DNA of 64,000 nucleotides from Atkinsonella hypoxylon (taxonomy: Eukaryota; Ascomycota; Sordariomycetes; Hypocreales; Clavicipitaceae), in the NCBI GenBank assembly GCA_000729835.1, contig JFHB01000019.1, forward strand, positions 186,001 to 250,000, written 5' to 3'. The notes below the pieces were generated by a model. The model did not search any database and had not been told where the DNA came from. It saw only the letters and a list, made by a program, of their open reading frames with translations. Below are positions 32,340 to 44,100 of this stretch, piece by piece. A program made the translations under genes and the position numbers. The stretch's first letter is position 1. The number at the start of each line of letters is the position of its first letter.

Positions 32340-34369
32340 TTATCTCACCGGTGGGTATATAGGAGTAAAATCCATTGGTACTCGACCGGCAGGCACTGTT
32401 GGTGCCGAAATTTGGACACGGTTGAACAGTCCTATCAACTTGCGACCAACTGATGGCTCTAGTTCGGTGCCGTCTCGAGCAATTTTGACCTCTCGATTTG
32501 AATTCCAAGGATTTCGCAGGCCACGTGTTCGAAAGAAAGGCAAGCGCGTCGTAGATAACCATTCTAGTTTAAACGGTTTACCCCATGTCTTTGCCTCCTC
32601 TTCTGTAGCAATGCTCCTCTCACTCATTGTCTCGCTCTCAATATCGGAACCGACCTCAGATGCGCTTCTTTCTGCCTCCCAGAAAATCGTACCTCTTGCA
32701 GAGTCATCAATAATTCTGCCTCGGGGCACAAATTCAGTCGCATCTGTAGAAATAGCTTTGGGGAGATCTACCTCGGCAGCTACTGGGGCCTTTGGCGCGA
32801 CTTCAATTGCAGCTGCTGGGTCATTATTCATCTCCGATGTCATTCTCGCATACCCGAAATACTCGCCCGACTTATTTGCGGAGAAGATCAAGTAGACGTT
32901 GTCAGTAGTCTATTTGTAGTTAGTACCACCTCAGACAAATTGAACTACGAAGTTGATTTTTTACCTGAAATGCTTTGTTCAGACTGTCCTCATTGTGGGA
33001 CTGTGTAGCCCAAACTCCAGTCTGGACGCTCAAATCCAGATCTTCAGTGGTTAAACTCTTGAGAATGAAAAATCTGTCAACATGGTATCGAGCGTGACCA
33101 CCTTTCTTTGGCTCAGTCGGTGGAACGATAACCACATCTGTTTCGACAGTCACTGTGGATTCCACTCCATCGATCGATGACTGGTCTTGAGGATTCGGTT
33201 CATCGACTGAGGAGTCTGACGCTGCTGCTGGTGCTGGGCTGCTACTCGGAGCAGTGGTGCTAGAGGAACCCTCAATAGTGCTCTTCCGTAGACGGCTAAC
33301 AAGACGAATAGACTGAAACTTGGAATCATGAAGCGTCTGCTGGGCTGTGGAACACGTAGCCTCGTCTTTGAAGTTTGCGAATGCACAGTTACTCTTGGAG
33401 ATCAAAAATAAGGATTCCATACCCGAGGTCTCTTTGCAGATGTGTTGTACCAAGGCCATAAGATCCGCCTGCGGTGGAAGATTTCCGATCCATAGAGCGT
33501 GACCTGTCAGTTACTTGTCAGCCAAAATTATTCCTCTTTCATACATTCTATCGTCAACCTACCACTTTGACGTGGCTTTCGAGGCGGACCCCAAACAGTT
33601 GTTTGCTTCGACGTATGAGAATCTAATTGCGTGGTTAGAAAGGTAATTAGAGAACTAGGTTTTCAGTCTTACCTTGGTTTCCGCTTCTTTGATTTAAATT
33701 TGCTCCTCCAGATTGAGAGTGCCGGACATCTGTTCGAGGAGCTCTTGATATGTGTGCTCTCGACGGAACATTGGCACGCACCGCAGGGGAATGATGAGAG
33801 TGAGTTTCCTGGGGAAAATAAAAACTTGGTTGAGCGTGATTCATCATGACCTGATTCGAATAATAAGCCAGATTTGGCCGGCCGTGCATTCCTTGATGCG
33901 GTTGGTTGTAAGGCAAGTGACTACCTTGGTAGTATTGCGGTATCTCGGCTTGGCCGACGTAGTATGGATGATTAGCCATCGTCATTGATGGCCCTCCAAA
34001 TGTGGGCATTGGATGTGGTTGAAGGGGCATTGGAGGCGATGTTGTGGAATCGTACGGCTGGCTTGTATCATGGATGTAATGAGGAGTATGCTGTGGAGGA
34101 AGACTCATGGCAGGCAATGTATTACCTATGAACGTCATGTCGAAGGTGCCCTGATGAACCTGGGGGACAGATGGAGAGGTCATGACATTCTGAGGTGCGG
34201 GTTGAGACATGGCAGCTTCAAAGTTGCCCTGGGCTATTTTTGATTGAACATGCAGTGCAATATCGGTCGCGGATTGCGACTTGTCTGATAATGTAGCTGC
34301 ATGTGCTAACGCCTGATCAGGGGCACCTATTTGGCCGCCATCTTGGCCTTGGTTTGCTGGTTCCGGCAT
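32340..34369 (-). CDS. RRM and YTH domain protein, probable m6A RNA reader
   Basis: Likely binds N6-methyladenosine in RNA. Exons 34369-33673, 33622-33563, 33503-32965 and 32909-32340 give 621 residues. The first 230 residues are Pro/Gln/His-rich and disordered. An RRM follows at about 255-325, with RNP2-like ALWIGNLPP and RNP1-like NCAFANF. The YTH domain runs from about 391 (ARYHVDRFFILKSLT) to 594 (NPWNSNREVKIARDGTELEP then GLF). By alignment from memory with YTHDC1/YTHDF, the three cage aromatics are Trp417 (TGVWATQ), Trp509 (TIFWEAE) and Trp541 (TWGKPFKLEW). Between YFGYARM and Trp541 lies about 85 residues, far more than in animal YTH domains, mostly Ala/Pro/Glu/Ser-rich. Intron phases (1, 1, 0) agree throughout. 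The micro-exon of 60 nt links the disordered part to the RRM. Confidence 0.92.
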
Positions 34370-35903
34370 TGCTTATCGGCCTCCTTCTTTATTAAACCGG
34401 TCCAATGCAGAAATAAACAGAAAGCAGAGAGAAACAAATTAGCCTTCTGAGTCCGATCACGAGTCCAACCACAGCAGCACAGTCAGTGGTCCTGTAAGCA
34501 ACCAAATCGTGTTGGTGAATACGGGCCTTGGAATATGATAGCGAAACTCAGTGGTGAATGTCGCGCGTAAATGCTGCAGCGATGAAAAGGAAGGGAACAA
34601 GTTGAATTGAGATGGCCGCATTCAACAGATAATGACCAATGCCTCTGTATCTGTTCAAAAGGCAGACGCCAACTTCAAAGAACGGCAAAGTGTAATGTAA
34701 GGAAAGAGGGAAAGACATGTGAGAAAATCCTTAAACGGATTGAGGAGGTACAAGTCTGGGTAATGGTTAGTCTCAAGGTCAAGTAGACACAGAGCTCAGG
34801 TTCGATGAAGAATACCTAAACAAAGGGGAGTCAAGTTCTGGCTGCCGAGACGGTCGACACAATTGTCAAGATAAAAGATGAGTGGTAAGCAGAACGCGGC
34901 GCAATAGTTTTTTTAACTGTTCGGGTTTGGTGAGGCAACTTGGCAGGGGGGAATTGCCAGAAAGAGATGCCAGTTCAGAATTGCCTGACAGAGCCACCCT
35001 TATGAGTGTCTTGACGAAAACAGGGCTGAGGGCACAGCAGATCTCTCACTCAAATGATGGAAAGCACACAGACAGGGGAGATGTGAAAGGAGCACGCAAA
35101 TGCTGGGGCTGGTGAAATGTCCAGGCATCAGATCGCAACCCGCCAGCTTAAAGCTCCCCCTGTGGTGCTTGGGTATGGGCGAACAACGAATTGCAAAGCC
35201 TCGAATAATTGAGATGGTCCCAAGTTGACGAGAACGCGAGTCGACCCTCTCATGGGGAAATTGACATGCGCCTTAATTAGCAGGAGCCAGCGAGCAATGA
35301 GTGGACGCTTGAGCTGGCGCCGAACTGTTTCCACGTGGCTGGTTCTGCTCGAGATGAAAAGAATATCGTCGGACTTTGCGCCAAACAGACCGGTTACTCC
35401 TCAGATAATACAAGGAAAACGCTTGATGTGAAAAGGTGCCAAGAGCAATTGCGCAGTACAATGATCAAATTTGAGGAACCACAAGCGCTGGCGATGGATG
35501 ATGAGACATTGAACAGGTGGTTAGCACCCAGTCAAATATGCTCCGGCCAGGAACAGGAGCACTTTATCGGTACCGATTTGCCACCCAGGATGTGGGTATT
35601 TGGATACAAGAGATGATAGTCCTGCAAGTCCTGCAGAAAGGGGGTGTAAAGGCGCCGAAGGGTGTATGACTATTCCAGGGTCAAGGTCAGCCTTGGCCGA
35701 CAGCTGGAGTCTGACTGTACGGTTTTCTCTTTGAGTAAAGCAGAGATGGGTAGCCACTGGACAATGGATGGACAATACAATGGAACAAGAGCAGTATAAA
35801 ACTCGATATTGATCCACGGATACAACCATAGGAACCATGTGGGACTACCAACGGAGCCAGCGCGGCTGAGCAGAATGCGTACATGGAAGTAACAAGAACA
35901 TCG

Positions 35904-35963
35904 AGGCCAGGTAAGGCCAGGTAAGGCCAGGTCAGGCCAGGTCAGGCCAGGTCAGGCCAGGTA
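35904..35963. repeat. Six copies of a 10-bp tandem repeat
   Basis: Units AGGCCAGGTA or AGGCCAGGTC occur six times without interruption; the variants differ only in the last base. Confidence 0.95.
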
Positions 35964-36094
35964 AAGGGTTGGAATGGCAGCCTTGCGGCTATATCCACGG
36001 CGCATTGTGCCCCAGACGCAGTTGGCAGGTGGGCAGATTGGCAGGGAAAGCATTTGGCGGTTGAACATGTAGCAAAACAAAGTCAAGTAAAGTG

Positions 36095-36124
36095 CCTAGG
36101 TACCTAGGTAGGTAGGTAGGTACC
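36095..36124. repeat. CCTAGGTA palindromic tract
   Basis: CCTAGGTACCTAGG, a perfect palindrome, extended by repeated TAGG units. One of six such tracts in the window, all outside genes. Confidence 0.85.
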
Positions 36125-36590
36125 TTTCTTGGCCTTGCGTGTGGTGTGCCCTACGTTCGGTACGGTTCCCTTCCCTTGAATCAGAACAAGTTTGGTCACT
36201 TTCAGACTCGGTTGGTGCTATTATCGAGATGACCATGACCCAGCTTGCCATGCCAGCCTGGCACGAGCGTTTGCGTCAGCGGGTCTTGACTCTTTGACCC
36301 TTAACTCTGTAGATGTTACGTAGATGTTGCAATCATCGGCATGCGGGGTCAGGCGGGTGCAAGGATGCGAAAGCTCCCCCAAGGCCCAAGACGACAGGAA
36401 CAGAATGTCAATCTACGGATGACGGGAGCATTAGCCACTTGCGAATTTTCAGGGTCCTGCTCCATCCTTCCATCGAAGTGAATTGGCCACCGAGCCGAGT
36501 TGGGGACATGGGCTACGCCATTATCCGGTCTCCTAAACCAAACCCGCTGCATGTGCTCCGTACACGGCACGTACTCCAGAATGGCTGTTA

Positions 36591-36633
36591 CCTACCCTAG
36601 GTACCTAGGTACCTACCTACCTAAGGTAGGTAC
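36591..36633. repeat. CCTAGGTA palindromic tract
   Basis: CTAGGTACCTAGGTACCTA core flanked by CCTA and TAGG units. It can fold back on itself over most of its length. Confidence 0.85.
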
Positions 36634-36950
36634 GCACGCATAGAACTTGACATTACAACCAAGCCTCTATTAGGACCATGATGTTGCGCCGCAGCATTGG
36701 ATCAGCGTCGAGCCAGACTATGACCTCGTGACTACATGGCGGTCAGTAGTCGCAGTGAGACAAAGTGCTCTAATCGCGTGTTTGTCAATTTCTTGGTACA
36801 CATGTACGTACGGAGTACACCAGCCATCAATGAGTGTACATGTACTTTAAAGTAGAAACTACCTACTGTCCGATATGTGTCCATCGGCAGTGGGCGTCTG
36901 GCCAGCCAGGGTTGCATGCATACCTAGGTAGTTAGTCGCCACCACTATTC

Positions 36951-36980
36951 CGTACTCCGTACTCCGTACCATACTCCGTC
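36951..36980. repeat. ACTCCGTA repeat tract
   Basis: CGTACTCCGTACTCCGTACC followed by ATACTCCGTC: three close copies of ACTCCGT. Related singles and palindromes occur at 36812, 52333-52348, 53623-53636 and 54031. Confidence 0.8.
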
Positions 36981-37057
36981 CTGGTCTCTAGGTGTCTTTT
37001 TCCGCGTTGCAACTTCGGCGCCACAAACTCAACTCAATTGCGCCGTTAGTAATTGCC

Positions 37058-37127
37058 GGTGTCGGGTGTCGGGTGTCGGGTGTCGGGTGTCGGGTGTCGG
37101 GTGTCGGGTGTCGGGTGTCGGGTGTCC
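37058..37127. repeat. Heptamer tandem repeat GGTGTCG, 9 perfect copies plus one variant
   Basis: Nine consecutive GGTGTCG units followed by GGTGTCC. A seven-base period also recurs at 53011-53038 and 54548-54603 with different units. Confidence 0.95.
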
Positions 37128-37300
37128 CTTGTTCCTTGGTCCTTGGTCATTGAGCGTTGTTACGTACAGTCCAGTCCCATGTGCTCCGCAAACGTTCTCG
37201 TAAAGCCTTTCGTTCATTCGTTTGTTCGTTGGTGAAGCCCGCTCCCAAGTGACAAGATGAACATGTTACATGGACATGGGTCAGGCCAAGCTTCGATTCA

Positions 37301-37335
37301 CCTACCTAGGTGCCTAGTACTAGGTACCTAGGTAC
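37301..37335. repeat. CCTAGGTA palindromic tract
   Basis: CCTACCTAGGTGCCTAGTAC then TAGGTACCTAGGTAC; imperfect inverted repeat of the same family as the tracts at 36.1 and 36.6 kb. Confidence 0.8.
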
Positions 37336-38391
37336 GTAACGGGCAGAAAATTGGGGCCAGCTAAGACTTCGATTGTACCTCTTGCATACAGTTGGGTACC
37401 AAGTACCGAGCTTAGGTACCAGATAGGTAGGTGCTCAACTTGTACCTAGGGACCTGGCCATCTGTGCTCCGCATCCGCAGTAGTTATGGGATTTTGTCGA
37501 ATTTGCGATTGCCCCGAAACATGGGAAGTCCTCCACCTCTTCACGTCTCGACCTGGCCTCGACTGCACAGCACCGAAGTATTCATCTCATTTCAGATCGG
37601 CGCGGATAAGTATTACCAACGTCTTTCTGGACCAATGCACTTTACCGCAAATGCCAGGCAGTCCAAAAGCAGAAAAAAGACCTCTCGCATGATGCTCTTT
37701 ACAAGTGTCGCACCGGTCAATTGTGAATCAATCCTACATTGGGAGTCACCACGCAAACAACACCGGAGACAAGACAGGCTAAGCCACATGTTAGCCTTGT
37801 CAAGTATGACTTCGGTACCCCCTTATACTATGTCGCGAAAACATAATAACATACCTCAGCCAAGTTCCTATCCCTAAATCCTCGGCGGCATATGAGAGCC
37901 AAACAGCGAAAGAAATCTGACTAGCACCTCCGGGTCAGTTGCTCCGACATCCATCACGGCTAATGCCAAACTGAGAGCTTTGTGGTTGCTGGGAGCAGCA
38001 TCTCACTCACCTCGAATTGCGGGTGAGATAAAAAGGTCCAACCAGCTGTTTGACGACAAGCGCTGAGATACAAGCACAACACGTCCTTCGAGCCCGTCGA
38101 CGGTACCACTGCAGGCACTATTACTTCGTGCGACTGAGTCCCCTTAGATCCACTGCCCCATCACTGCTGGATCATCTACGGATTGCTACGGATTGACAAC
38201 CGTGTGAAGCCCCAGAACGAGAGTGATGAGGTCATATGGCATACGCAACCCCTACGACGCCTCACGGCAAACGGGTCGTCGTCGGCCGCGGTGGCGTGGC
38301 GTGCTTAGGGGGAAGTGGGCTAATTGGGCAGGGACCCGGGACCCACCCATGGCACGCAACGCTGGCTCCGATTGATGCGTTTTCCTGGCAT

Positions 38392-38423
38392 CCAACCAAT
38401 CCAACCAATCCAACCAATCCAAC
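38392..38423. repeat. 9-bp tandem repeat CCAACCAAT, 3.5 copies
   Basis: Three perfect CCAACCAAT units and a partial fourth. Because nine is a multiple of three, minus-strand ORFs here show a repeated Leu-Asp-Trp or Leu-Val-Gly pattern and are not genes. Confidence 0.9.
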
Positions 38424-39945
38424 ATCCACTTCACGCCAATTCTCCTCGAAGCCATTTTGGCCCTCTGTGAGCGGAATGACGTAGCCATGCCCTGCATCAT
38501 TCCAGGTGTGCTCCGTATGGGGAGTATGGCATCTGGCATCCCGGACATTAAAAAAAATTGAAAAACTACCATGACACACCCTGCTAGGGTGTGACGCATG
38601 GTGCGCATCAGCCGATTGAAACATTGCCATGACCATTTGTCCTCCTTTATTCTACGTAAACCCGATCATGACGTAAGTGTCGCCAATTGGACCAAGTCGG
38701 CGCGACACCTCGGCGCCGGCCTTCGTGTGTGAGTATCGACTCTCGCGAGCTTTTCGCACGACATGGCTGCTGGAAAACCTCCGACTTCAACTTCCAACTA
38801 CGTCATATTTGCAATATTATGGTTCTTTGTTGAATAGAATAAAGAAAAAGATGTTGAACGTACTGCATAGTCTTATTCCTTCCTGGTACGCCGCTCTGCC
38901 AAGAAACTCCGTCACCCTTCAACCACCCTCCTGGGACTGACCAAATTCGTGATGCAATATTCACGTCGAGCAACATCACCAACGCGATATGCAGCTGCGC
39001 TTCCACACACCTGCGGTGATGGATTTCGTTTTGCTCTCCTCGATGACTGTGTGGCAACGCAAGCATGTGTCCTACCTGTACCTTCCCCCCCAAGCCAAAC
39101 TCCTCTTGAGACCTTCGTTCGATCAATAGGGTTGGCCAGACTGCGATCATTCACGTTCTCATTCATATTTCGGGGAAGAAGTGCACGCCTCCGGATAATT
39201 TCAGCGTGCGTCAGTCTGACCTCATCTGGAGGGTTTCGCCGCCAATTAGATGACCACCACTCCGGGCTATTTCATCGAAACGGCGGCTGCGATTTGATGG
39301 GGCCAACAGGCTCATGAGAGATGACTGATGTATATTTCATGGCCATTGAGCCTCCGAGAAGCTTATATCCAAGAATGGTAGAGTTTGTATCATGAGTCTC
39401 TGCATCTTGCTGTACCTACCCAATACACGACCAATAACGGACAAGTCTCAGAGCTATGCCTTACTATCGGGACTCCGTCGCTGGATTGTAATTATAGTGG
39501 GACGGATATTTATGCCAAGGGCATGCCAACCTGGATGTAGCTAAGAAATCGTAAATATCGAGAAGATGTCTGAAGTACCGTACCGAGAAGCGGAGCAAGA
39601 TTGCCATCTTGACGAGTGCCGATGTAACAAAAAATTCTGAATTGGACCATTTGAATATGATTTGTTGGACGAACGCTTGAGGATTTAGCTTCGCCATACG
39701 AACCTTGACTGGATGCCTAGAGTCACCGAACGCGTACCAAGACGGGTAGTTTTTGGTAGTGATAGAAGAATTTGTCACGTCAGTACAACCAGTGAGTGAA
39801 TCCCGATTCGGGCATCACGTTTGAGCGCAATGGAAGAAAGAGGGGAGGGCTTCCGATGCCATATTGTAGTCATGATACAACATCCATTCCACTACGTCTA
39901 AAGCAGGGCTGTTTGTACAAAGAGTCAATGCTGCTGACGTCTCCT

Positions 39946-40795
39946 CTAATCCTTCTTCAACGGTAGTATAGTCTCCTCAATTCCGTCTTTCGTAATAACG
40001 AGCATCTGCAATGCATCGCCAACCTCAATGTGACGCTCAACTGCACCATCAAAGGCATCTTTGATGATAGTCTCGACCTGTGATCGGGACAGTGGATGGC
40101 GCTCTCGCTCCTTCAGATCATGACCCTCGCCACTCCCAGGGATGTGCTGGTTCTTAAAGTTGACCTGGTTGTCCAGAAACGGCATAATCAAGCTGCCGGC
40201 AGCACCTCCAGCTCTGCACTGTTCTCGCTCGTAACTGCCAACCGGATCGTACGAGTAAACGGCACCCTTTCCCTCTTCATCAAGACCACCCAGCATTGCC
40301 GTGACGTAGTAGGGAAAGAATCGCTTTCCGTAGAGGATCGTCGAGAGACGCTTGGCGCATGCCTTCAATGTCATCGGCTTGCCGTGGCGGTAGCGGTAGA
40401 TCTTGCAAACGGTGTCAAGCTGATCTCTCAGGGCAGTACCGTCGGCAGCAAAGCCGCAAACTGAGAGCACAATAGTGGCATCGTCTTGTGAAGAGGTTGA
40501 GCCGCCGACCTTGAATACTTTGGGGGCCATGCGGGAGTTGATGCTGTAGCCGCTGGTGTGTCTGGTGTCTCCAGCCATGATGGTGAAATCAGCGCCGGCA
40601 ATGCCCAGTGTCGAACCGCCATTGTCGGTGTATCTGTCCCATATTTGGTGAGCTTGAGCATGAAGATATCAGCAAGGAACTCTTGACTTACGGGTTGAAT
40701 CGATGCTCTCGAGGCTCTCCGTTGGTTTTGGGGCTGTCAGAGAAGGAATAGTTGGGGCCACTCAAAATGGGGCTTTGGCTGAAAATGGCGGCCAT
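39946..40795 (-). CDS. PRE7: 20S proteasome subunit beta-6
   Basis: Non-catalytic beta ring subunit (PSMB1 orthologue) of the 20S core. Exons 40795-40692 and 40633-39946 (phase 2 join, 58-nt intron) give 263 residues. The propeptide-like N-terminus (about 34 residues, EPREHRFNPYTDNGG) leads into GGSTLGIAGADF and AGDTRHTSGYSI, the usual start of the mature fold. FFPYYVTAMLGGLDEEGKGA and YSYDPVGSYEREQCRAGGA are diagnostic for beta-6. The catalytic N-terminal Thr of active subunits is absent, as expected. It diverges from STT4 across about 390 bases. Confidence 0.97.
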
Positions 40796-41189
40796 AATGG
40801 CAGCTGGAAGACTTTGGCAAGCAGCTTTGATGTGCGTGTATGTCTCCGAGGCGCCGATGGAAATTCGAGGTGACAACTGGAGTTGTGGGTGGTCGAAGCG
40901 ACGTTCTCTGGATTCTATCAATGGAGCTGAGGTTGCCAACATGCACGCGTCGTCAGGGTGAGAGCTGTGGTAACTGCTGACTAAGAAAATTGGAGCGGAG
41001 CGCACGTTCCCCCCGAACAGGAAGTCACCACAAGGAAAGCCACCAGCTTCACAGCTTGCTGCCGAGGCCCCTTAAGCAACTGTGGTTGTGATTGACACGA
41101 ATACCCAGACTCGTTCAATTGGTCTTTGCTGTTTTTGCTTCGAATGGCTCTATACGCCTGTGTTTAATTATTAATCACATCAAGTCGCA
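40796..41189. promoter_or_regulatory. Shared promoter region PRE7 / STT4
   Basis: A 394-base divergent region that must serve both genes. A GGTGGCTTT on the PRE7 strand is close to, but not, the yeast Rpn4 proteasome element GGTGGCAAA. No other element is called. Confidence 0.5.
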
Positions 41190-44100
41190 ATGCGTGATAT
41201 TCGCGCAAAAGCTCTGCAGCGCATTGCTGCCTTGTCAGCAGCCAGCTCCACCACGTCCTTCGACAAGTCGGATCTGGACAAGCTATGCCGAGCATGCCAT
41301 TCAGCACGAGGTAGAGAATACAGCCATGGAGGTTATAGTACCAAACAGGCCGGAGCGCTGGGCCGGATTCCTATGGTATGCTTCTTTCATCAGGATCATC
41401 GGGAAGCGCAATGTTGATTAACGAGATTATAACAGTCAATCCGCGAATTCGAGGTTCTCCTAGCGTTGTGCAGGACTGCTCCAACTATCCAGTCGAGCTT
41501 GAGTGCACAGAAACTCTCATACCGTTTGATTCCGTATATTCTCGAAGTGCATATTCAACTGTTTGCGCCCTCTCCGCTCTTTCGCAAAGTCGAACCCTCC
41601 CCTACTGAGTCCCTCGCCTTTCATTTGACTGCGGCCCTTCTATCCCTGGGCATTAATTACGTCGATCTGAAAGAGACCATTACAGACGGAATATGGGCAT
41701 TTACAAACGCTTGCGGGAAAGCGATTGAAAGCGTTCTATCACCACAATCTACCGACTTGAATTGTCTTCCTATTGATGATGCGATTCGAACCGCCACTAT
41801 TGTCCTTGCGCTCCTGGGTTTCCTCGACGCCGCTTCAGCCCAAGCCGACTTTTGGAAAGCAGGGGGCAGGCTTGGCTTAATCCAAAAAATCAACCAACTT
41901 CTATCGGAACCATTCCTCATCGCACTAGAGACTTCCTTGTCAACAATTCGGAACTCTCATATCCAAAGCAACGAGGTCCGAGAATGGAAGCGATTGCTCC
42001 GTCATTATGCATCCCATGGACGACCGCTTGGCGCCATGCTTATCCAACGTAGCTTCATGTGGCTTGTTTTGTCCAGCACATCCCTGATGATTGCTGATGC
42101 ATCCGACCTTCGTGATAACCATGTTCTAGACTTATTGATGTCTGGAGAAAAGCTCGCCCTCAATGACCAGCGCCAGCTCTTAGACGGAGATTTGAGGTCT
42201 ATCCAAGTGCATGTGGGTATTGCAGCTGATCAGATGGAATATCTTGAAGCTGGGGCAGATTTTGTTCGTCTAGGGTCCCCTTATCAGCAGAAATTGGCAT
42301 ATGATGCAAAGTCTGCCGCCATGGTGGCCCACCTGAGCTGCTCATTCCTTAATGAGGATATAGCCGATGCTGGTGTCTTGATGAACTGGCTGCAAGAGTC
42401 TCTTGAAGATTCAGCACAAATGTCCGACCCTGCCTTGGCTGCCGTTGTTTTGAAAAGTATGGCGTTGATTTGTCGAATTACACCTTCGTACACGACTACC
42501 ATCAGCCGTGCCCTCTCTCGCTTCTTGGTTCAAAGCACGCCGTATGGTGACACCGCCAAGGTGGCATCACAGAGCTTAGCATTTGTTCTTCAAATGCTTT
42601 CCAAAGATGCAGTCATCAGTACTCTTTATTCTCTTGGGAATGTCCTCAGCCCTGACACGGAGGCTGAATTTCTCAACATGTCTGCCAACGGCGGCCCTGC
42701 AAATGGCGATTTTACGGCACCAGATTACAGCCGTCATCATTCAACTGAAAACTCCATTTCGCTCTTGATGAACGGTGAGCAGGAGACTGCCGTGGTCTAT
42801 GGCAACGTAGTACAGGCCATCTGCACTATCGCGACATCTTCCGGCGATGAGAAGATAATTGCACTCGCTCAATCCATGCTCTTGCAGAAACTTGACAAAG
42901 TCAATGCGAGTGTTGATACGAAAGTTATCAATGGCGCAGCCAAGCTTTCTCTTCACGGCGGACAACTTGAATTTCGCTCCCTACTCAAGATGTACAGCAG
43001 ACTTTGCCATATCGCGGTTCTTGATCGCAAAGACTTCTTATTGACTGCAGTGATGAAAGCGCGCACATATATTTCCGCCAATCTGCGTCGTGACTCGCCT
43101 CTCTTCAACATATATTGGGAACATTTGTTGAACGGCATAATTTCATTAGGCGATGCCGAAGCTCCCCATCACACCAAGGAATCCGACTTACAGCTCGCGG
43201 CTCTGGAAATTGCGGAACTACTACACCCTCTCGCTGTCTTCATGTCAAGTAATGACCTTGCATCAAATCCAATTGATGATGATGAGACATATTCACTTGT
43301 CAAAGATGCGTGGTTCAATATCGTCGTTCACGGTTTCACCGCGTCCTCCGATCGTGGTATAAAATATCTCAATGAACTTCGGATGATTGCTGTGCATTCG
43401 CCACCTCTTGTCGCTGATGAGCGAACCGAGCAAGTCGAGAGCGACATCGAACTCAACACGGTCTTGAGAAGGGCAAACAGTGGAGAAAGAGAAGCCGCCC
43501 AGAAGAAACTCCTCACTGAGCTCATTCCTGCGAAGGCTGCTGATATCAAGAGTCTCAGCTACCGAAAGGTCATCTTCTTCCAAGCCGCCTACCTTGTTGA
43601 AAGTCTGCGTGCTAATTCTGGAGACTGCACAAAAGTCTTGCTATACTTCTTGGAACCGAGTATGCAAAAAGGTGAAGTCAGCAGTACCATGGAAGGCATT
43701 GCTTCTGCTGTAGTTGAAAGTTACCTGAAGAAAACCCTTAGTGGCCATGAACCAACGTTCTCGCCACAGTATGCTGCGGAACAGCTCGCTGCCATCTTCT
43801 GCATCTGTTGTCATCCCATTGAGCGAGTTCAACAGGCTGCGTTCGCTTGTGCAGACCGAATCATTCGAGACGTACCTTCAGTTCTATGCCAGAGGAAGTC
43901 GCTCTTTGCCCTTCTCGAGTTGCTCTCGCTGATGTTTTCCAGTTGCCTTGAAGCCGAGACGGATCTATACTCGCCTAGGTCATTATTCAGATCCGACCTG
44001 GGAAAAGTGGCCGTCGAGCTTTCTGATGACTATCACTTCCGTCGGCTGACCTTGGACACGCTCAATCGCAAAGCGAAAGTCTGGGTTAATGCCGCGATCA

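Larger units (their letters stand above)
34370..39945. other. 5.6-kb gene desert with tandem and palindromic repeats
   Basis: Lies between the start of the RRM-YTH gene and the end of PRE7. Many short ORFs occur on both strands (the longest, 148 codons at 37431-37877, has no family features and composition like its surroundings). From about 35900 rightward the DNA is dense in short tandem repeats, in CCTAGGTA palindromic tracts and in ACTCCGTA motifs. The first part (34370-34900) probably contains the promoter and leader of the RRM-YTH gene. No tRNA-like B box (GGTTCGANTCC) was found. Confidence 0.6.

Noticed and set aside
38252..38636. Two overlapping minus-strand ORFs of 118 and 124 codons
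   Set aside because: Both read through the 9-bp tandem repeat and have no other coding evidence.
34370..39945. tRNA genes or CRISPR-like arrays in the deserts
   Set aside because: No B-box GGTTCGANTCC pattern was seen, and the repeats are direct tandems without spacers.
40980..41060. Rpn4-type proteasome element before PRE7
   Set aside because: The match is GGTGGCTTT, not GGTGGCAAA, and a single 6-base core match is expected by chance.
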